The notes under the pieces: generated by a model
Database searches by the model: none
The model's input: the letters and a program-made list of their open reading frames with translations, nothing else
Told to the model about the DNA's origin: nothing
Position numbers and translations under genes: made by a program
Source: a virus
Reading direction: 5' to 3' (one strand)
IMG/VR virus record: IMGVR_UViG_3300024352_000020
Location: 30,519-94,518 of that record
DNA: 64,000 bases
Shown: in pieces, positions 35,674 to 41,685 of the stretch
Layout: the number at the start of each line of letters is the position of its first letter
Numbering within the stretch: position 1 is the stretch's first letter

Positions 35674-36162
35674 ATGACCACTTCAATCGACTATGCAAAG
35701 ATTACTGAAAAGCTTGTTTCCGCACTTGGCAAGAAAATACGCAACTATGCGGACTGCCAAGACATAGCTCAAAATATCCTAGTGTATGCTTTGCAAAGTT
35801 ATAACCCTGCTATGGGATCGGCTTTTGAAACGCACTGCTTTACTGTTATGCGTGGCAAGTCCATTGATTTCCTGAGAAGTAAATCCCGCAAGGGTAATCT
35901 GGTAAGCTGGGATATCCTTGAAGCTAATGACAATAATTCAGAAAAAACACTAGCACAAGGTATAGAAATTGCCGAAAAAACCTCCAAGTATAACCTATTG
36001 GAGATTGCAGAAGAATACTGCAACGAACAAGAATATTTTATCATCCAACGCAAGCTTGAAGGCTTCGATGGATATGAAATAGCCAATATGCTAGGGGTTA
36101 GCCCAGGATATGTTAGTCAACAATTGTCAAGAGCAATAGAGAAAATGAAGGGGGGGTTCTAG
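35674..36162 (+). CDS. ECF-like sigma factor
   Basis: 162 residues. Region 2 is CQDIAQNILVYALQSYNPAMGSAFETHCFTVMRGKSIDFLRS, region 4 is EYFIIQRKLEGFDGYEIANMLGVSPGYVSQQLSRAIEKM, a full helix-turn-helix for -35 recognition. Size and two-domain plan fit ECF or short sigma-70 factors. AGGAATTAG precedes the ATG. It is the first gene before the series of CGAATAAG promoters, which have both a -35-like and a -10-like element, so it is the best candidate for reading them. That pairing is inference. Confidence 0.82.
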   Translation: MTTSIDYAKITEKLVSALGKKIRNYADCQDIAQNILVYALQSYNPAMGSAFETHCFTVMRGKSIDFLRSKSRKGNLVSWDILEANDNNSEKTLAQGIEIAEKTSKYNLLEIAEEYCNEQEYFIIQRKLEGFDGYEIANMLGVSPGYVSQQLSRAIEKMKGGF

Positions 36163-36167
36163 GCCGA

Positions 36168-36183
36168 AATCGCCGATAGGCGA
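36168..36183 (+). terminator. Hairpin after the sigma gene
   Basis: ATCGCC-GATA-GGCGAT is a perfect six-base-pair hairpin six bases after the stop codon. No T run follows, so it is a weak terminator or a processing/stability hairpin. Confidence 0.4.
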
Positions 36184-36243
36184 TCTATCCGTTAGGCGGG
36201 TACTGATGAGGCCAGGAGTCCTTAATAGAAAAGGGAATTGACT

Positions 36244-36411
36244 ATGTTGGAAAGTACTGAGAATGTAGCAACCATGGAATGCACAACTTGCGGGTTGACC
36301 ATATCGGTAGAACGGTTGACCATGCGGGTCATATCTGAGAATGAAGTGCACCCCACATGCTGTATGTGCATGAGGGAATTGGAAGAATCTGAAACCCCAT
36401 TGGGGGTTTAA
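36244..36411 (+). CDS. 55-residue zinc-ribbon-like protein
   Basis: Contains MECTTCG and HPTCCMCMRE, two CxxC pairs that would hold one zinc. AAGGGAA lies upstream of the ATG. It follows the sigma gene with a short leader and may be on the same message. Small zinc-ribbon proteins in phages often act on host RNA polymerase or ribosome; no proof here. Confidence 0.6.
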   Translation: MLESTENVATMECTTCGLTISVERLTMRVISENEVHPTCCMCMRELEESETPLGV

Positions 36412-36513
36412 TCTAAAGGGTTTTAACCTAACCTGCCAGTCTTACCCAACCTGGCCGGACCAGCCTCGGTACGCACATAGGTAATTGTATTACTTGTACT
36501 ATGCCCGCAAAAA

Positions 36514-36531
36514 TTGGATATCTTTATCTTA
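36514..36531. promoter_or_regulatory. Palindromic operator copy 1
   Basis: TTGGATA-TCTT-TATCTTA, 78 bp upstream of the CGAATAAG box at 36592. A weak hairpin (GTAAT-TGT-ATTAC) lies shortly before it. Confidence 0.6.
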
Positions 36532-36569
36532 TTATCCAAATATCTTTTTAAAAATATTTTATTTTTATT

Positions 36570-36609
36570 GTAAATAAATCTGCAAGCGTAGCGAATAAGA
36601 TTATATAAG
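36570..36609 (+). promoter_or_regulatory. Phage promoter, GTAAATAA and GCGAATAAG
   Basis: Upstream box GTAAATAA lies exactly 22 nt from CGAATAAG (36592), then ATTATATAAG. Drives the 52-residue gene at 36640. Confidence 0.75.
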
Positions 36610-36639
36610 AGAGAAGGGAATAAACAAAAGGAGAATAAA

Positions 36640-36798
36640 ATGGAAATTACTTGCTTGTGCGGAATTGATAATGAGGGAAATATAAACGATGGAATTATCT
36701 GCCATATGTGCGAAGGTCAACTGGCAGGGATGATAGAAAAATGGAATATCGAACAAGCCCTAATGGAAGAATATGAAAATAATTTAGAAAAGTTCTAA
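36640..36798 (+). CDS. 52-residue Cys-motif protein
   Basis: Starts MEITCLCGID and continues to ICHMCEGQ, giving CxC and CxxC that could bind zinc; the rest is an acidic helix (EEYENNLEKF). AAAAGGAG precedes the ATG and a CGAATAAG promoter lies 48 bases upstream. Function unknown. Confidence 0.65.
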   Translation: MEITCLCGIDNEGNINDGIICHMCEGQLAGMIEKWNIEQALMEEYENNLEKF

Positions 36799-36834
36799 AT
36801 ATTTTCTGGTACAGGACGAATAAGTATAAAAGGA
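36795..36834 (+). promoter_or_regulatory. Phage promoter
   Basis: CTAAATAT, 22 nt, CGAATAAG (36817), TATAAAAGG. The upstream box overlaps the stop of the preceding gene and the ribosome site follows at once, so the leader is very short. Confidence 0.7.
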
Positions 36835-36841
36835 GATAAAG

Positions 36842-37057
36842 ATGAACGATTTTGATTTTTGTGATTCTTATGACTACTCAGCATATGTAGAAGCCTTTGA
36901 GCAAGGCGTGGATGATGTGGATTTCCCCGATGATATAGGGGAAGACATGTCCGAATATGAGGGGGATCTAACCCCAGGCGAAGGGGATTATTCGGATATC
37001 TTCGACCCAGGTGATGAGATAGTCGATGATGATGGTGATTATTCGGATTGCGAATAA
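36842..37057 (+). CDS. Extremely acidic 71-residue protein (DNA-mimic candidate)
   Basis: About 24 of 71 residues are Asp or Glu and only one Lys/Arg-type residue or none is visible, giving a very low pI. Example stretches: GVDDVDFPDDIGEDMSEYE and DEIVDDDGDYSDCE. Such charge resembles DNA-mimic proteins (Ocr, Arn, Ugi types) that block restriction enzymes or nucleoid proteins, but no sequence relation was seen. AGGAG precedes the ATG. Early position behind a strong promoter fits an anti-host role. Confidence 0.7.
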   Translation: MNDFDFCDSYDYSAYVEAFEQGVDDVDFPDDIGEDMSEYEGDLTPGEGDYSDIFDPGDEIVDDDGDYSDCE

Positions 37058-37132
37058 CGCCAAGGTTTCCCAGTATATCCATAAAACTGGGGGGCAAATA
37101 GTCAACTATATTTTTACAGAAAGGAAACGACT

Positions 37133-37432
37133 ATGTTTACGATTACTGCCGGATGTTTTAATCAGCCATGTGACCTCCAAGAGCAAATTGGGAAGTCTAT
37201 TGTTATAGCTGACTACGCAAGCCCTGATGAGGCTGGCAAACAAGTTGCCAAACGAATAGGTAAAATAGTAGCGTTTAGGCGGTTTTGGCCTAAATATGTA
37301 GAGAAGGATGGTAAATGCAGAATGACTAACCTGATAACGGTTGAATATCAAAGCGATAATCATTATGCAGAGAAAACCATCTCTTCCTATCATCTAGGTA
37401 AGATTAGATCTGGGGTTATCTTGCCAGTATAA
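37133..37432 (+). CDS. 99-residue protein, unknown
   Basis: Reads FTITAGCFNQPCDLQEQIGKS, then YASPDEAGKQVAKRIGKIVAFRRFW and a C-terminal YHLGKIRSGVILPV. Basic, compact, no membrane part. GAAAGGAA precedes the ATG. It closes the first small-gene group before the non-coding stretch. Not recognised. Confidence 0.6.
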   Translation: MFTITAGCFNQPCDLQEQIGKSIVIADYASPDEAGKQVAKRIGKIVAFRRFWPKYVEKDGKCRMTNLITVEYQSDNHYAEKTISSYHLGKIRSGVILPV

Positions 37433-37457
37433 ACAAAAAAGTTTTTCCTGTTTTTTC

Positions 37458-37497
37458 CTAAATAAAAGCAGGGGGCAAGCGAATAAGAGTATATAAC
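37458..37497 (+). promoter_or_regulatory. Phage promoter for the tRNA-like RNA
   Basis: CTAAATAA, 22 nt, GCGAATAAG (box at 37480), AGTATATAAC. Predicted transcript start falls at about 37494, the first base of the tRNA-like acceptor strand. Confidence 0.75.
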
Positions 37498-37607
37498 GCT
37501 AGGGCACTTGCTGATACAAGAGGGCCACTTCCTTGGTGAAAATGGGCTTATCAGAGTCTAAGTAACCTTAAGAGGATGGGATAGTTCGAGACTATCTGGC
37601 GTAACCA
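37494..37607 (+). ncRNA. tRNA-like RNA with T arm and encoded CCA
   Basis: No frame is present. The 3' part is a textbook T arm: GATAG, loop TTCGAGA, CTATC. TGGCGTA, an A and CCA follow at the exact acceptor spacing. The 5' end AACGCTA pairs with TGGCGTA in six of seven positions. In place of D and anticodon arms is a long helix: ACTT(506-509)/AAGT(560-563) and CTGATA(511-516)/TATCAG(549-554). Length is about 113 nt, too long for a tRNA and without a clear anticodon. The plan recalls the tRNA-like domain of tmRNA. Pairing was done by eye. Confidence 0.5.
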
Positions 37608-37626
37608 TATAATGATAGGTATGTTT

Positions 37627-37680
37627 GGTGTTTAGGTGCAATCCTCCGTGAGATACGGCAAAACGAAAAACACCGTTTTT
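37627..37680 (+). terminator. Hairpin and T run after the tRNA-like RNA
   Basis: GGTGTTT pairs with AAACACC, enclosing a CCGT-GAGAT-ACGG hairpin, followed by GTTTTT. It could terminate the tRNA-like transcript. Confidence 0.5.
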
Positions 37681-37686
37681 AAACCT

Positions 37687-37715
37687 GTTAGTGGGGATGT
37701 CTTATCCCTGCTAAC
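37687..37715 (+). terminator. Strong hairpin before operator copy 2
   Basis: GTTAGTGGGGAT and ATCCCTGCTAAC pair over 12 positions (two G-U) around a five-base loop. No T tail. It lies 10 bases before the operator, as hairpins do before copies 1, 4 and 6. Confidence 0.5.
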
Positions 37716-37725
37716 CCTACCGAAA

Positions 37726-37743
37726 TTGGATATCTTTATCTAA
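37726..37743. promoter_or_regulatory. Palindromic operator copy 2
   Basis: TTGGATA-TCTT-TATCTAA, 71 bp before the next CGAATAAG. First member of a tandem pair with copy 3. Confidence 0.65.
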
Positions 37744-37774
37744 TTATATTCTTTTAAAATTTTTTTATTTTGTT

Positions 37775-37814
37775 GTAAATAATTTTACCCTGCCAGCGAA
37801 TAAGATTATATAAG
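37775..37814 (+). promoter_or_regulatory. Phage promoter of the first short-RNA cassette
   Basis: GTAAATAA, 22 nt, GCGAATAAG (37797), ATTATATAAG. No gene follows before the next operator. Confidence 0.75.
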
Positions 37815-37878
37815 CTTGGTGGTAATGCTTAAACCATCTATGCGAATGAGTATAGAATGAGGGGAGCCTGGACTATAA
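37811..37878 (+). ncRNA. Putative short RNA, cassette 1
   Basis: About 70 bases between a promoter and the next operator with no gene of useful size. It ends with GGGGAGCCTGGACTATAATT, a box shared with two similar cassettes. The box can also be read as a tiny frame starting MRGAWTIIG. Whether RNA or peptide matters is unknown. Confidence 0.4.
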
Positions 37879-37896
37879 TTGGATAATCTTATCTTA
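37879..37896. promoter_or_regulatory. Palindromic operator copy 3
   Basis: TTGGATA-ATCT-TATCTTA, 71 bp before CGAATAAG at 37950, directly after the GAGCCTGGACTATAA box. Confidence 0.65.
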
Positions 37897-37927
37897 TTAT
37901 ATTATTTAAAATAATTTTATTTTTTTT

Positions 37928-37967
37928 GTAAATAAATCATAAGCACTAGCGAATAAGTATATATAAG
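37928..37967 (+). promoter_or_regulatory. Phage promoter
   Basis: GTAAATAA, 22 nt, GCGAATAAG (37950), TATATATAAG. Drives the gene at 37998. Confidence 0.78.
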
Positions 37968-37997
37968 AGATAACGATAACAACAAAAGGAGATTAAA

Positions 37998-38186
37998 ATG
38001 AGCAACTACAATCCATTCGTTTGCAATTTTGAAAGAGAAGTTGAGATTGCAAAAGGGATGAGTAATCAAGGTTTAATTTCGGCAATCGCCGAATGTCTAG
38101 AATGTATTTCAATAGGCTGTAATACAGATAAATATGTGGATCAAGCCAAAGTGTATAGGCAAGAGTTGGCCAAAAGGGTAAGATAA
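37998..38186 (+). CDS. 62-residue protein, unknown
   Basis: Helical protein (NFEREVEIAKGMSNQGLISA, then AECLECISIGCNTDKY). AAAAGGAG before the ATG and a strong phage promoter 48 bases upstream. Three Cys but no regular metal motif. Not recognised. Confidence 0.65.
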   Translation: MSNYNPFVCNFEREVEIAKGMSNQGLISAIAECLECISIGCNTDKYVDQAKVYRQELAKRVR

Positions 38187-38198
38187 AATAATTTTTTT

Positions 38199-38238
38199 AT
38201 AAATATTTTAATCTTACAAGCGAATAAGTTAGTATAAA
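38199..38238 (+). promoter_or_regulatory. Phage promoter
   Basis: ATAAATAT, 22 nt, GCGAATAAG (38221), TTAGTATAAAGG; the TATA part is weaker than in other copies. Confidence 0.65.
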
Positions 38239-38248
38239 GGAGAATGAT

Positions 38249-38932
38249 ATGAAAATGGAATTGAATACTGTTGAGATTAATACTTCTAAGACTCAGAAGA
38301 TGCCATGGGAAAGTTGGGATTTACCAGCTTGGATGTGCAAGACTGGTGCTAAGTTAGTAAAGGTAAAGGGTTCTATATGTGAAGGATGCTATGCATTAAA
38401 AGGACGATACATATTTGGAACGGTGAAGAATGCAAACTTAAAAAGATTTGATCAAATAAAAGATATAAATAACTTGGAAGATTGGAAAAATTCTTTCATA
38501 AGCTTATTCAAGTCTAAGCTAAAAAGACTTTCAGCAGAAAAAAGGTTTTTCAGATGGTTTACTAGTGGGGATTTGCAATCCGTAGATATGTTAGTAGCAA
38601 TTGTAAATATTGCAAAAGCTATTCCAGAAATTCAATTCTGGTTGCCAACAAAAGAACATGGCATAATAAGGGAATACCAAGCCATACATGGTGAATTCCC
38701 TGCAAATCTTAATGTTCGTGTTTCAATGTTCATGGTCAATCAGGAACCAAGTAAGGGCTTAGGTTTACCTACCAGTACAGTAGTTAATTCCCCTGATGAT
38801 ATGAATGATAAACATCAGAACTTGTGCCCTGCTAGTCTTGAACAATTCAACGGCAAAGCCGAGGTTAATTGTGGAGATTGCAGGAAATGCTGGGATAAGA
38901 ATGTAGATAATGTGGCATACATATACCACTAA
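38249..38932 (+). CDS. Gp88-like phage protein with Cys clusters
   Basis: 227 residues. Pattern MPWESWDLPAWMCKTGAKL, GSICEGCYALKGRY, FFRWFTSGDLQS, FWLPTKEHGIIREY, NVRVSMFM, and a C-terminal QNLCPAS... CGDCRKCWD matches the phage gene-product-88 family, a widespread protein with conserved Cys residues and no proven function. Six or more Cys in CxxC spacing suggest an iron-sulfur or zinc centre. AAAGGAG precedes the ATG. The family call rests on these motifs only. Confidence 0.65.
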   Translation: MKMELNTVEINTSKTQKMPWESWDLPAWMCKTGAKLVKVKGSICEGCYALKGRYIFGTVKNANLKRFDQIKDINNLEDWKNSFISLFKSKLKRLSAEKRFFRWFTSGDLQSVDMLVAIVNIAKAIPEIQFWLPTKEHGIIREYQAIHGEFPANLNVRVSMFMVNQEPSKGLGLPTSTVVNSPDDMNDKHQNLCPASLEQFNGKAEVNCGDCRKCWDKNVDNVAYIYH

Positions 38933-38939
38933 GAATTCT

Positions 38940-38979
38940 GGAAATAATTTTCTTTGGGAAACGAATAAGTAAGTAAGAG
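38940..38979 (+). promoter_or_regulatory. Phage promoter, degenerate
   Basis: GGAAATAA, 22 nt, CGAATAAG (38962), then TAAGTAAG in place of TATATAAG. Likely weaker. Confidence 0.6.
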
Positions 38980-38985
38980 GTCAAT

Positions 38986-39357
38986 ATGTTTAAGTTAAGA
39001 TTTCACTTGGCGAACGGTCCACATAAATATAAGTGGCAACTAAAAGATAGTGAAGGAAATGTTACCTATGTAGATCCTGAAAGTGTTAACTTCACAATGA
39101 AAAATTGTAAGTTGCATAATAGCAAAAAGATAGCAGAAAGTATTTATTCAGGCAAAGAGAAGACCGTATGTTCTTGGATAGAATGCCAAGATATATCGAT
39201 AAGGTTAAGTAGCGAAGAATTTCCTGACGAATTTTTTAATAACGAAGTAAGTTATAATCCAAGGTTGGCCCCCTTCTGGAGAAATGTAGAAGGAGAAAAT
39301 ATTGACGGTAAATTCTTTGAAGTGCTAGAGACAAAAGGAAGGAAGGTTTACGCATGA
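38986..39357 (+). CDS. 123-residue protein, unknown
   Basis: Reads KLRFHLANGPHKYKWQLKDSEGNVTYVDPESVNFTMKNCKLHN..., with strand-rich N-terminal half and a C-terminal WRNVEGENIDGKFFEVLETKGRKVYA. The overall form is a small beta domain. It overlaps the next start by 4 bp (ATGA). Not recognised. Confidence 0.65.
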   Translation: MFKLRFHLANGPHKYKWQLKDSEGNVTYVDPESVNFTMKNCKLHNSKKIAESIYSGKEKTVCSWIECQDISIRLSSEEFPDEFFNNEVSYNPRLAPFWRNVEGENIDGKFFEVLETKGRKVYA

Positions 39358-39479
39358 GTGTTGAAGAATGGTCAATCGCTGGTATGTTACTAGGTGCACT
39401 AATGATGAGCGGATCTTTACTTGTGCTAGGACTATCATGGGCAATTCAAAAGCTTGAAGAATACTGGGGGCCAATGTGA
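39354..39479 (+). CDS. 41-residue single-span membrane protein
   Basis: Residues about 9-32 (AGMLLGALMMSGSLLVLGLSWA) form one membrane segment with a charged tail (QKLEEYWGP). Its ATG overlaps the previous stop and its end overlaps the next GTG. First of three chained micro-membrane proteins. Confidence 0.55.
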   Translation: MSVEEWSIAGMLLGALMMSGSLLVLGLSWAIQKLEEYWGPM

Positions 39480-39565
39480 TCTTTGAACAAACTATAGGTT
39501 ACTTGATGTTTTTTCTTTGCGTAATGATCGCTAATTTTTTTCTTCTATTCTCAGGAGATAACTAA
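39476..39565 (+). CDS. 29-residue membrane peptide (GTG start)
   Basis: Starts with GTG in GTGA at the previous stop. IGYLMFFLCVMIANFFLLFS is almost wholly hydrophobic. Overlap and membrane character support it. Confidence 0.45.
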   Translation: MIFEQTIGYLMFFLCVMIANFFLLFSGDN

Positions 39566-39634
39566 ATGACATTAGCAGTAACGCTATTTACAGTTTATTT
39601 AGTTATTATGGCATTCATGGGGGCAAACAAATGA
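39566..39634 (+). CDS. 22-residue membrane peptide
   Basis: The ATG follows the previous TAA directly and has AGGAG at the right distance inside the previous frame. TLAVTLFTVYLVIMAFMG spans a membrane. Its stop overlaps the next ATG. Confidence 0.45.
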   Translation: MTLAVTLFTVYLVIMAFMGANK

Positions 39635-39849
39635 AAAATAAATTTTTGTATAAAAAGTGTATTCCGTATAGCATTGCAGTTGTTTCAATAAAAGAAGATA
39701 AGCTTGTCTTAATTAAAGATAAAAATATGGAAAAAGAATTAAATGAAATAAATGAAGAATTTGAATCTGATGAAATAGAATATAATGAATTCATTAAACA
39801 AACAAACGAATGCTTAGATCATTATTTTAGCTTGTATTATGCAAGCTAG
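39631..39849 (+). CDS. 72-residue protein, unknown
   Basis: Basic, partly hydrophobic N-terminus (NKFLYKKCIPYSIAVVSIKE) and an acidic helical C-terminal half (KELNEINEEFESDEIEYN). Coupled to the preceding micro-membrane peptide by ATGA. Not recognised. Confidence 0.55.
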   Translation: MKNKFLYKKCIPYSIAVVSIKEDKLVLIKDKNMEKELNEINEEFESDEIEYNEFIKQTNECLDHYFSLYYAS

Positions 39850-39859
39850 ACTTGCCAAA

Positions 39860-39877
39860 TTAGATATCTTTATCCAA
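39860..39877. promoter_or_regulatory. Palindromic operator copy 4
   Basis: TTAGATA-TCTT-TATCCAA, a near-perfect inverted repeat, 59 bp before CGAATAAG. A GCAAG-CTAGA-CTTGC hairpin ends four bases upstream. Confidence 0.65.
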
Positions 39878-39896
39878 ATATAATTTTAAAAATTTT

Positions 39897-39936
39897 GTAA
39901 ATAATTTTTTATATATAGCGAATAAGAATACAGAGG
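39897..39936 (+). promoter_or_regulatory. Phage promoter of the second short-RNA cassette
   Basis: GTAAATAA, 22 nt, GCGAATAAG (39919), then AATACAGAGG; the TATA part is poor. Confidence 0.65.
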
Positions 39937-39984
39937 GTAAACCCGCCATGGGAAACTATGGGATGGGCAGAGCCTGGACTATAA
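39930..39984 (+). ncRNA. Putative short RNA, cassette 2
   Basis: No gene of useful size. CCAT and ATGG pair around GGGAAACT. It ends with GCAGAGCCTGGACTATAA, the shared box, directly before operator copy 5. A tiny frame MGRAWTIIR overlaps the box. Confidence 0.4.
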
Positions 39985-40002
39985 TTAGATAACTTTATCC
40001 GA
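39985..40002. promoter_or_regulatory. Palindromic operator copy 5
   Basis: TTAGATA-ACTT-TATCCGA, 70 bp before CGAATAAG at 40055. Confidence 0.65.
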
Positions 40003-40032
40003 TTATCTTTTTATAAAATTTTTATTTTTTTT

Positions 40033-40072
40033 GTAAATAAATTATAACTAATCACGAATAAGATTATATAAG
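40033..40072 (+). promoter_or_regulatory. Phage promoter
   Basis: GTAAATAA, 22 nt, CGAATAAG (40055), ATTATATAAG. Drives the genes from 40103. Confidence 0.78.
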
Positions 40073-40102
40073 AGGAAACAACTAAAACGAAAGGAAAAGA
40101 AG

Positions 40103-40279
40103 ATGGAACTTGTAAGGGAAATCAAAGATTGGGCTTTGGATAATTATGATGCTGGCGGTCATTGGATTGTTGAAACTTTTTCCGATGAGGAGATTGCCGA
40201 ACAGTTCAAGACATTGAACGAAGCTAAAAAGTATTGTGGTTTAATACAAGATAGGCACGAAGATATCTGCAACGCATAA
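40103..40279 (+). CDS. 58-residue protein, unknown
   Basis: Acidic, with WALDNYDAGGHWIVETFSDEEIAEQFKTLNEAKKYCG; the HWIVE...F.T..EA pattern is that of small phage proteins which fold as a strand-strand-helix unit. Phage promoter upstream; the next gene starts 11 bases after its stop with GGAG. Not recognised. Confidence 0.6.
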   Translation: MELVREIKDWALDNYDAGGHWIVETFSDEEIAEQFKTLNEAKKYCGLIQDRHEDICNA

Positions 40280-40289
40280 GGAGAATGAA

Positions 40290-40628
40290 ATGGATTTTGT
40301 ACTTGAGAATGTAGGCAAGATGGTAAAATTTTGGAACTTAATGCCAGAAACCTACCAAGGTTTTGGCTATGAAGTTGAAGGAGATTGGGATTACGATGCT
40401 GAAAAATTTCAGCCAAAGTGGTTTCAGTTGTATGACGAAGAACAGGTTTTGAGGTTAGGTTATTGTCCTCCCGACCTTTTGCAATATGTCGAAAGGGCTT
40501 GCAAAGAAATTGCTGCTGACCTTGAAGCGAAAGGTTTAATAGGTGATACATTAATCGAAGAAGACGAATACACATATGAGGATTATTTAGCTGACAAGGC
40601 AGACAAAGAATATTACGAAAGGAACTAA
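40290..40628 (+). CDS. 112-residue acidic protein, unknown
   Basis: DFVLENVGKMVKFWNLMPETYQGFGYEVEGDWDYDAEKFQ, then a helix YVERACKEIAADLEAKG and a very acidic end (EEDEYTYEDYLADKADKEYYERN). GGAG precedes the ATG. Part of the operon from 40055. Confidence 0.65.
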   Translation: MDFVLENVGKMVKFWNLMPETYQGFGYEVEGDWDYDAEKFQPKWFQLYDEEQVLRLGYCPPDLLQYVERACKEIAADLEAKGLIGDTLIEEDEYTYEDYLADKADKEYYERN

Positions 40629-40630
40629 TC

Positions 40631-41062
40631 ATGTTTAAGTTTGTAGAAAAGCTATTTGGTTTTGATAGTGGTCGAATTGAGTATCTTGAATCGAAATGTT
40701 TGGAACAATCGGAGCTAATTAAAAACCTTGCAGAAGGATTTAAAGAACAAACATTGTTATTGCAAAAGATAAGTGAACGAAAGCAAGATATTGACTATGA
40801 CAGAATTGATATAGATTACTACGATTTGGCAAACAAGATTAATTTAAAAGCCGTAGCTAGTGGAGTAGGTCTTAAATATCTAGCAGAAGAAATTGATCTT
40901 GGCGAATTAGCCAACAATATCAGCCTAGATGATTTAAGTAGTTATTTCAATGTGGATGAAGTAGCAGCTAACTTAGACTTAAATGAGGATGATTTTGTAG
41001 ATACTATTGCAGAAAAAGTTTTGGAAAAACTTGTAAATAAATATAGGGCGAAAGCCGAATAA
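40631..41062 (+). CDS. 143-residue helical repeat protein
   Basis: N-terminal coiled coil (SGRIEYLESKCLEQSELIKNLAEGFKEQTLLL) followed by four degenerate units of the form DxxxLAxxI/NxxxLxL (DYYDLANKINLKAV, YLAEEIDLGELANNIS, DLSSYFNVDEVAANLD, DFVDTIAEKVLEKL). Repeats suggest a scaffold or filament protein. Its stop lies inside the next CGAATAAG box. Confidence 0.65.
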   Translation: MFKFVEKLFGFDSGRIEYLESKCLEQSELIKNLAEGFKEQTLLLQKISERKQDIDYDRIDIDYYDLANKINLKAVASGVGLKYLAEEIDLGELANNISLDDLSSYFNVDEVAANLDLNEDDFVDTIAEKVLEKLVNKYRAKAE

Positions 41063-41073
41063 GTATATAGAAA
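41033..41073 (+). promoter_or_regulatory. Phage promoter overlapping a stop codon
   Basis: GTAAATAA and CCGAATAAG (41056) are 23 nt apart here, the only clear full-match copy not at 22. Both boxes lie inside the end of the previous coding sequence; the TAA stop is part of the box. Confidence 0.65.
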
Positions 41074-41083
41074 GGAGATGGTC

Positions 41084-41227
41084 ATGATTAAGTTTACTCT
41101 GACAACTAAACAATTTGAACGCAGAGGCGTTATGGCAAGAGGAAGCTCACGCTTTAAGGACGAAAGAAAAAATCCTAAAGGCGGTAGAAGTGGCGACAAA
41201 GTTAGATTTAAGAAGGGAGAATACTAA
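41084..41227 (+). CDS. 47-residue basic protein
   Basis: Lys/Arg-rich (FERRGVMARGSSRFKDERKN, then GDKVRFKKGEY). AAAGGAG precedes the ATG. Likely nucleic-acid binding by charge alone. A frame in another phase that overlaps it was not accepted because its start is a poor TTG. Confidence 0.6.
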   Translation: MIKFTLTTKQFERRGVMARGSSRFKDERKNPKGGRSGDKVRFKKGEY

Positions 41228-41228
41228 A

Positions 41229-41429
41229 ATGGATGTTGATGTAACACTAAGTTTGGTTGAAATAAAACAAATTGTAGAATCTTTGAGATACGAAGTTAGG
41301 GTAAGCAATTACATGAGAAAACATCGTAGTGAATACGCAAACCATCTTATTGAACTATCCAATAGGTTGGAAAAAATAATGATCTATCATGCAAGGAAGG
41401 ATGATAAAGTTAGATGCGAACAACCTTAG
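41229..41429 (+). CDS. 66-residue helical protein
   Basis: MDVDVTLSLVEIKQIVESLR and YANHLIELSNRLEKIMIYHARK form two helices. Start at 41229, one base after the previous stop, with GGGAG upstream. Not recognised. Confidence 0.55.
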   Translation: MDVDVTLSLVEIKQIVESLRYEVRVSNYMRKHRSEYANHLIELSNRLEKIMIYHARKDDKVRCEQP

Positions 41430-41590
41430 TCAAGGTTAATGTAGAGTTTATCTTGCCAGCATATCTAAGAACTAAAGAAGAAGTGGCAAGCTATATCAAC
41501 ACACATCTTAAGAACAACAACAATCTTAAGTATGTAATGCTTATCGAAGGCGATGTAGAAGATTTTAACATTCAAGCAGAAAGGTTTTAA
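41414..41590 (+). CDS. 58-residue protein, unknown
   Basis: RTTLVKVNVEFILPAYLRTKEEVASYINTHL then KYVMLIEGDVEDFNIQ: strand, helix, strand. Overlaps the previous gene by 16 bp. It resembles small phage proteins whose strand-helix fold includes a VNVEF... start. Not recognised. Confidence 0.55.
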   Translation: MRTTLVKVNVEFILPAYLRTKEEVASYINTHLKNNNNLKYVMLIEGDVEDFNIQAERF

Positions 41591-41592
41591 CT

Positions 41593-41685
41593 ATGATTGA
41601 TTTTCTTTGCTCAATGTATTTTGCTTTGGAGTTTTACCAAATGGAAGTAATCTTTAACTTGTTCGGTGATAGGATTTTGCTTTAG
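41593..41685 (+). CDS. 30-residue hydrophobic peptide, doubtful
   Basis: IDFLCSMYFALEFYQMEVIFNLF starts two bases after the previous stop. Hydrophobic but without a clear Shine-Dalgarno. Accepted only for its spacing. Confidence 0.3.
   Translation: MIDFLCSMYFALEFYQMEVIFNLFGDRILL

Noticed and set aside
36196-36235. CTGATGAG followed by GAAAA, reminiscent of a hammerhead ribozyme
   Set aside because: Stem II is not closed properly and GAAA does not follow it directly; no cleavage-site stem was found.
37870-37885. TATAAT in GGACTATAATTGG as a sigma70 -10 box
   Set aside because: The matching cassette at 42150 lacks it and there is no -35 box at 17 bp.
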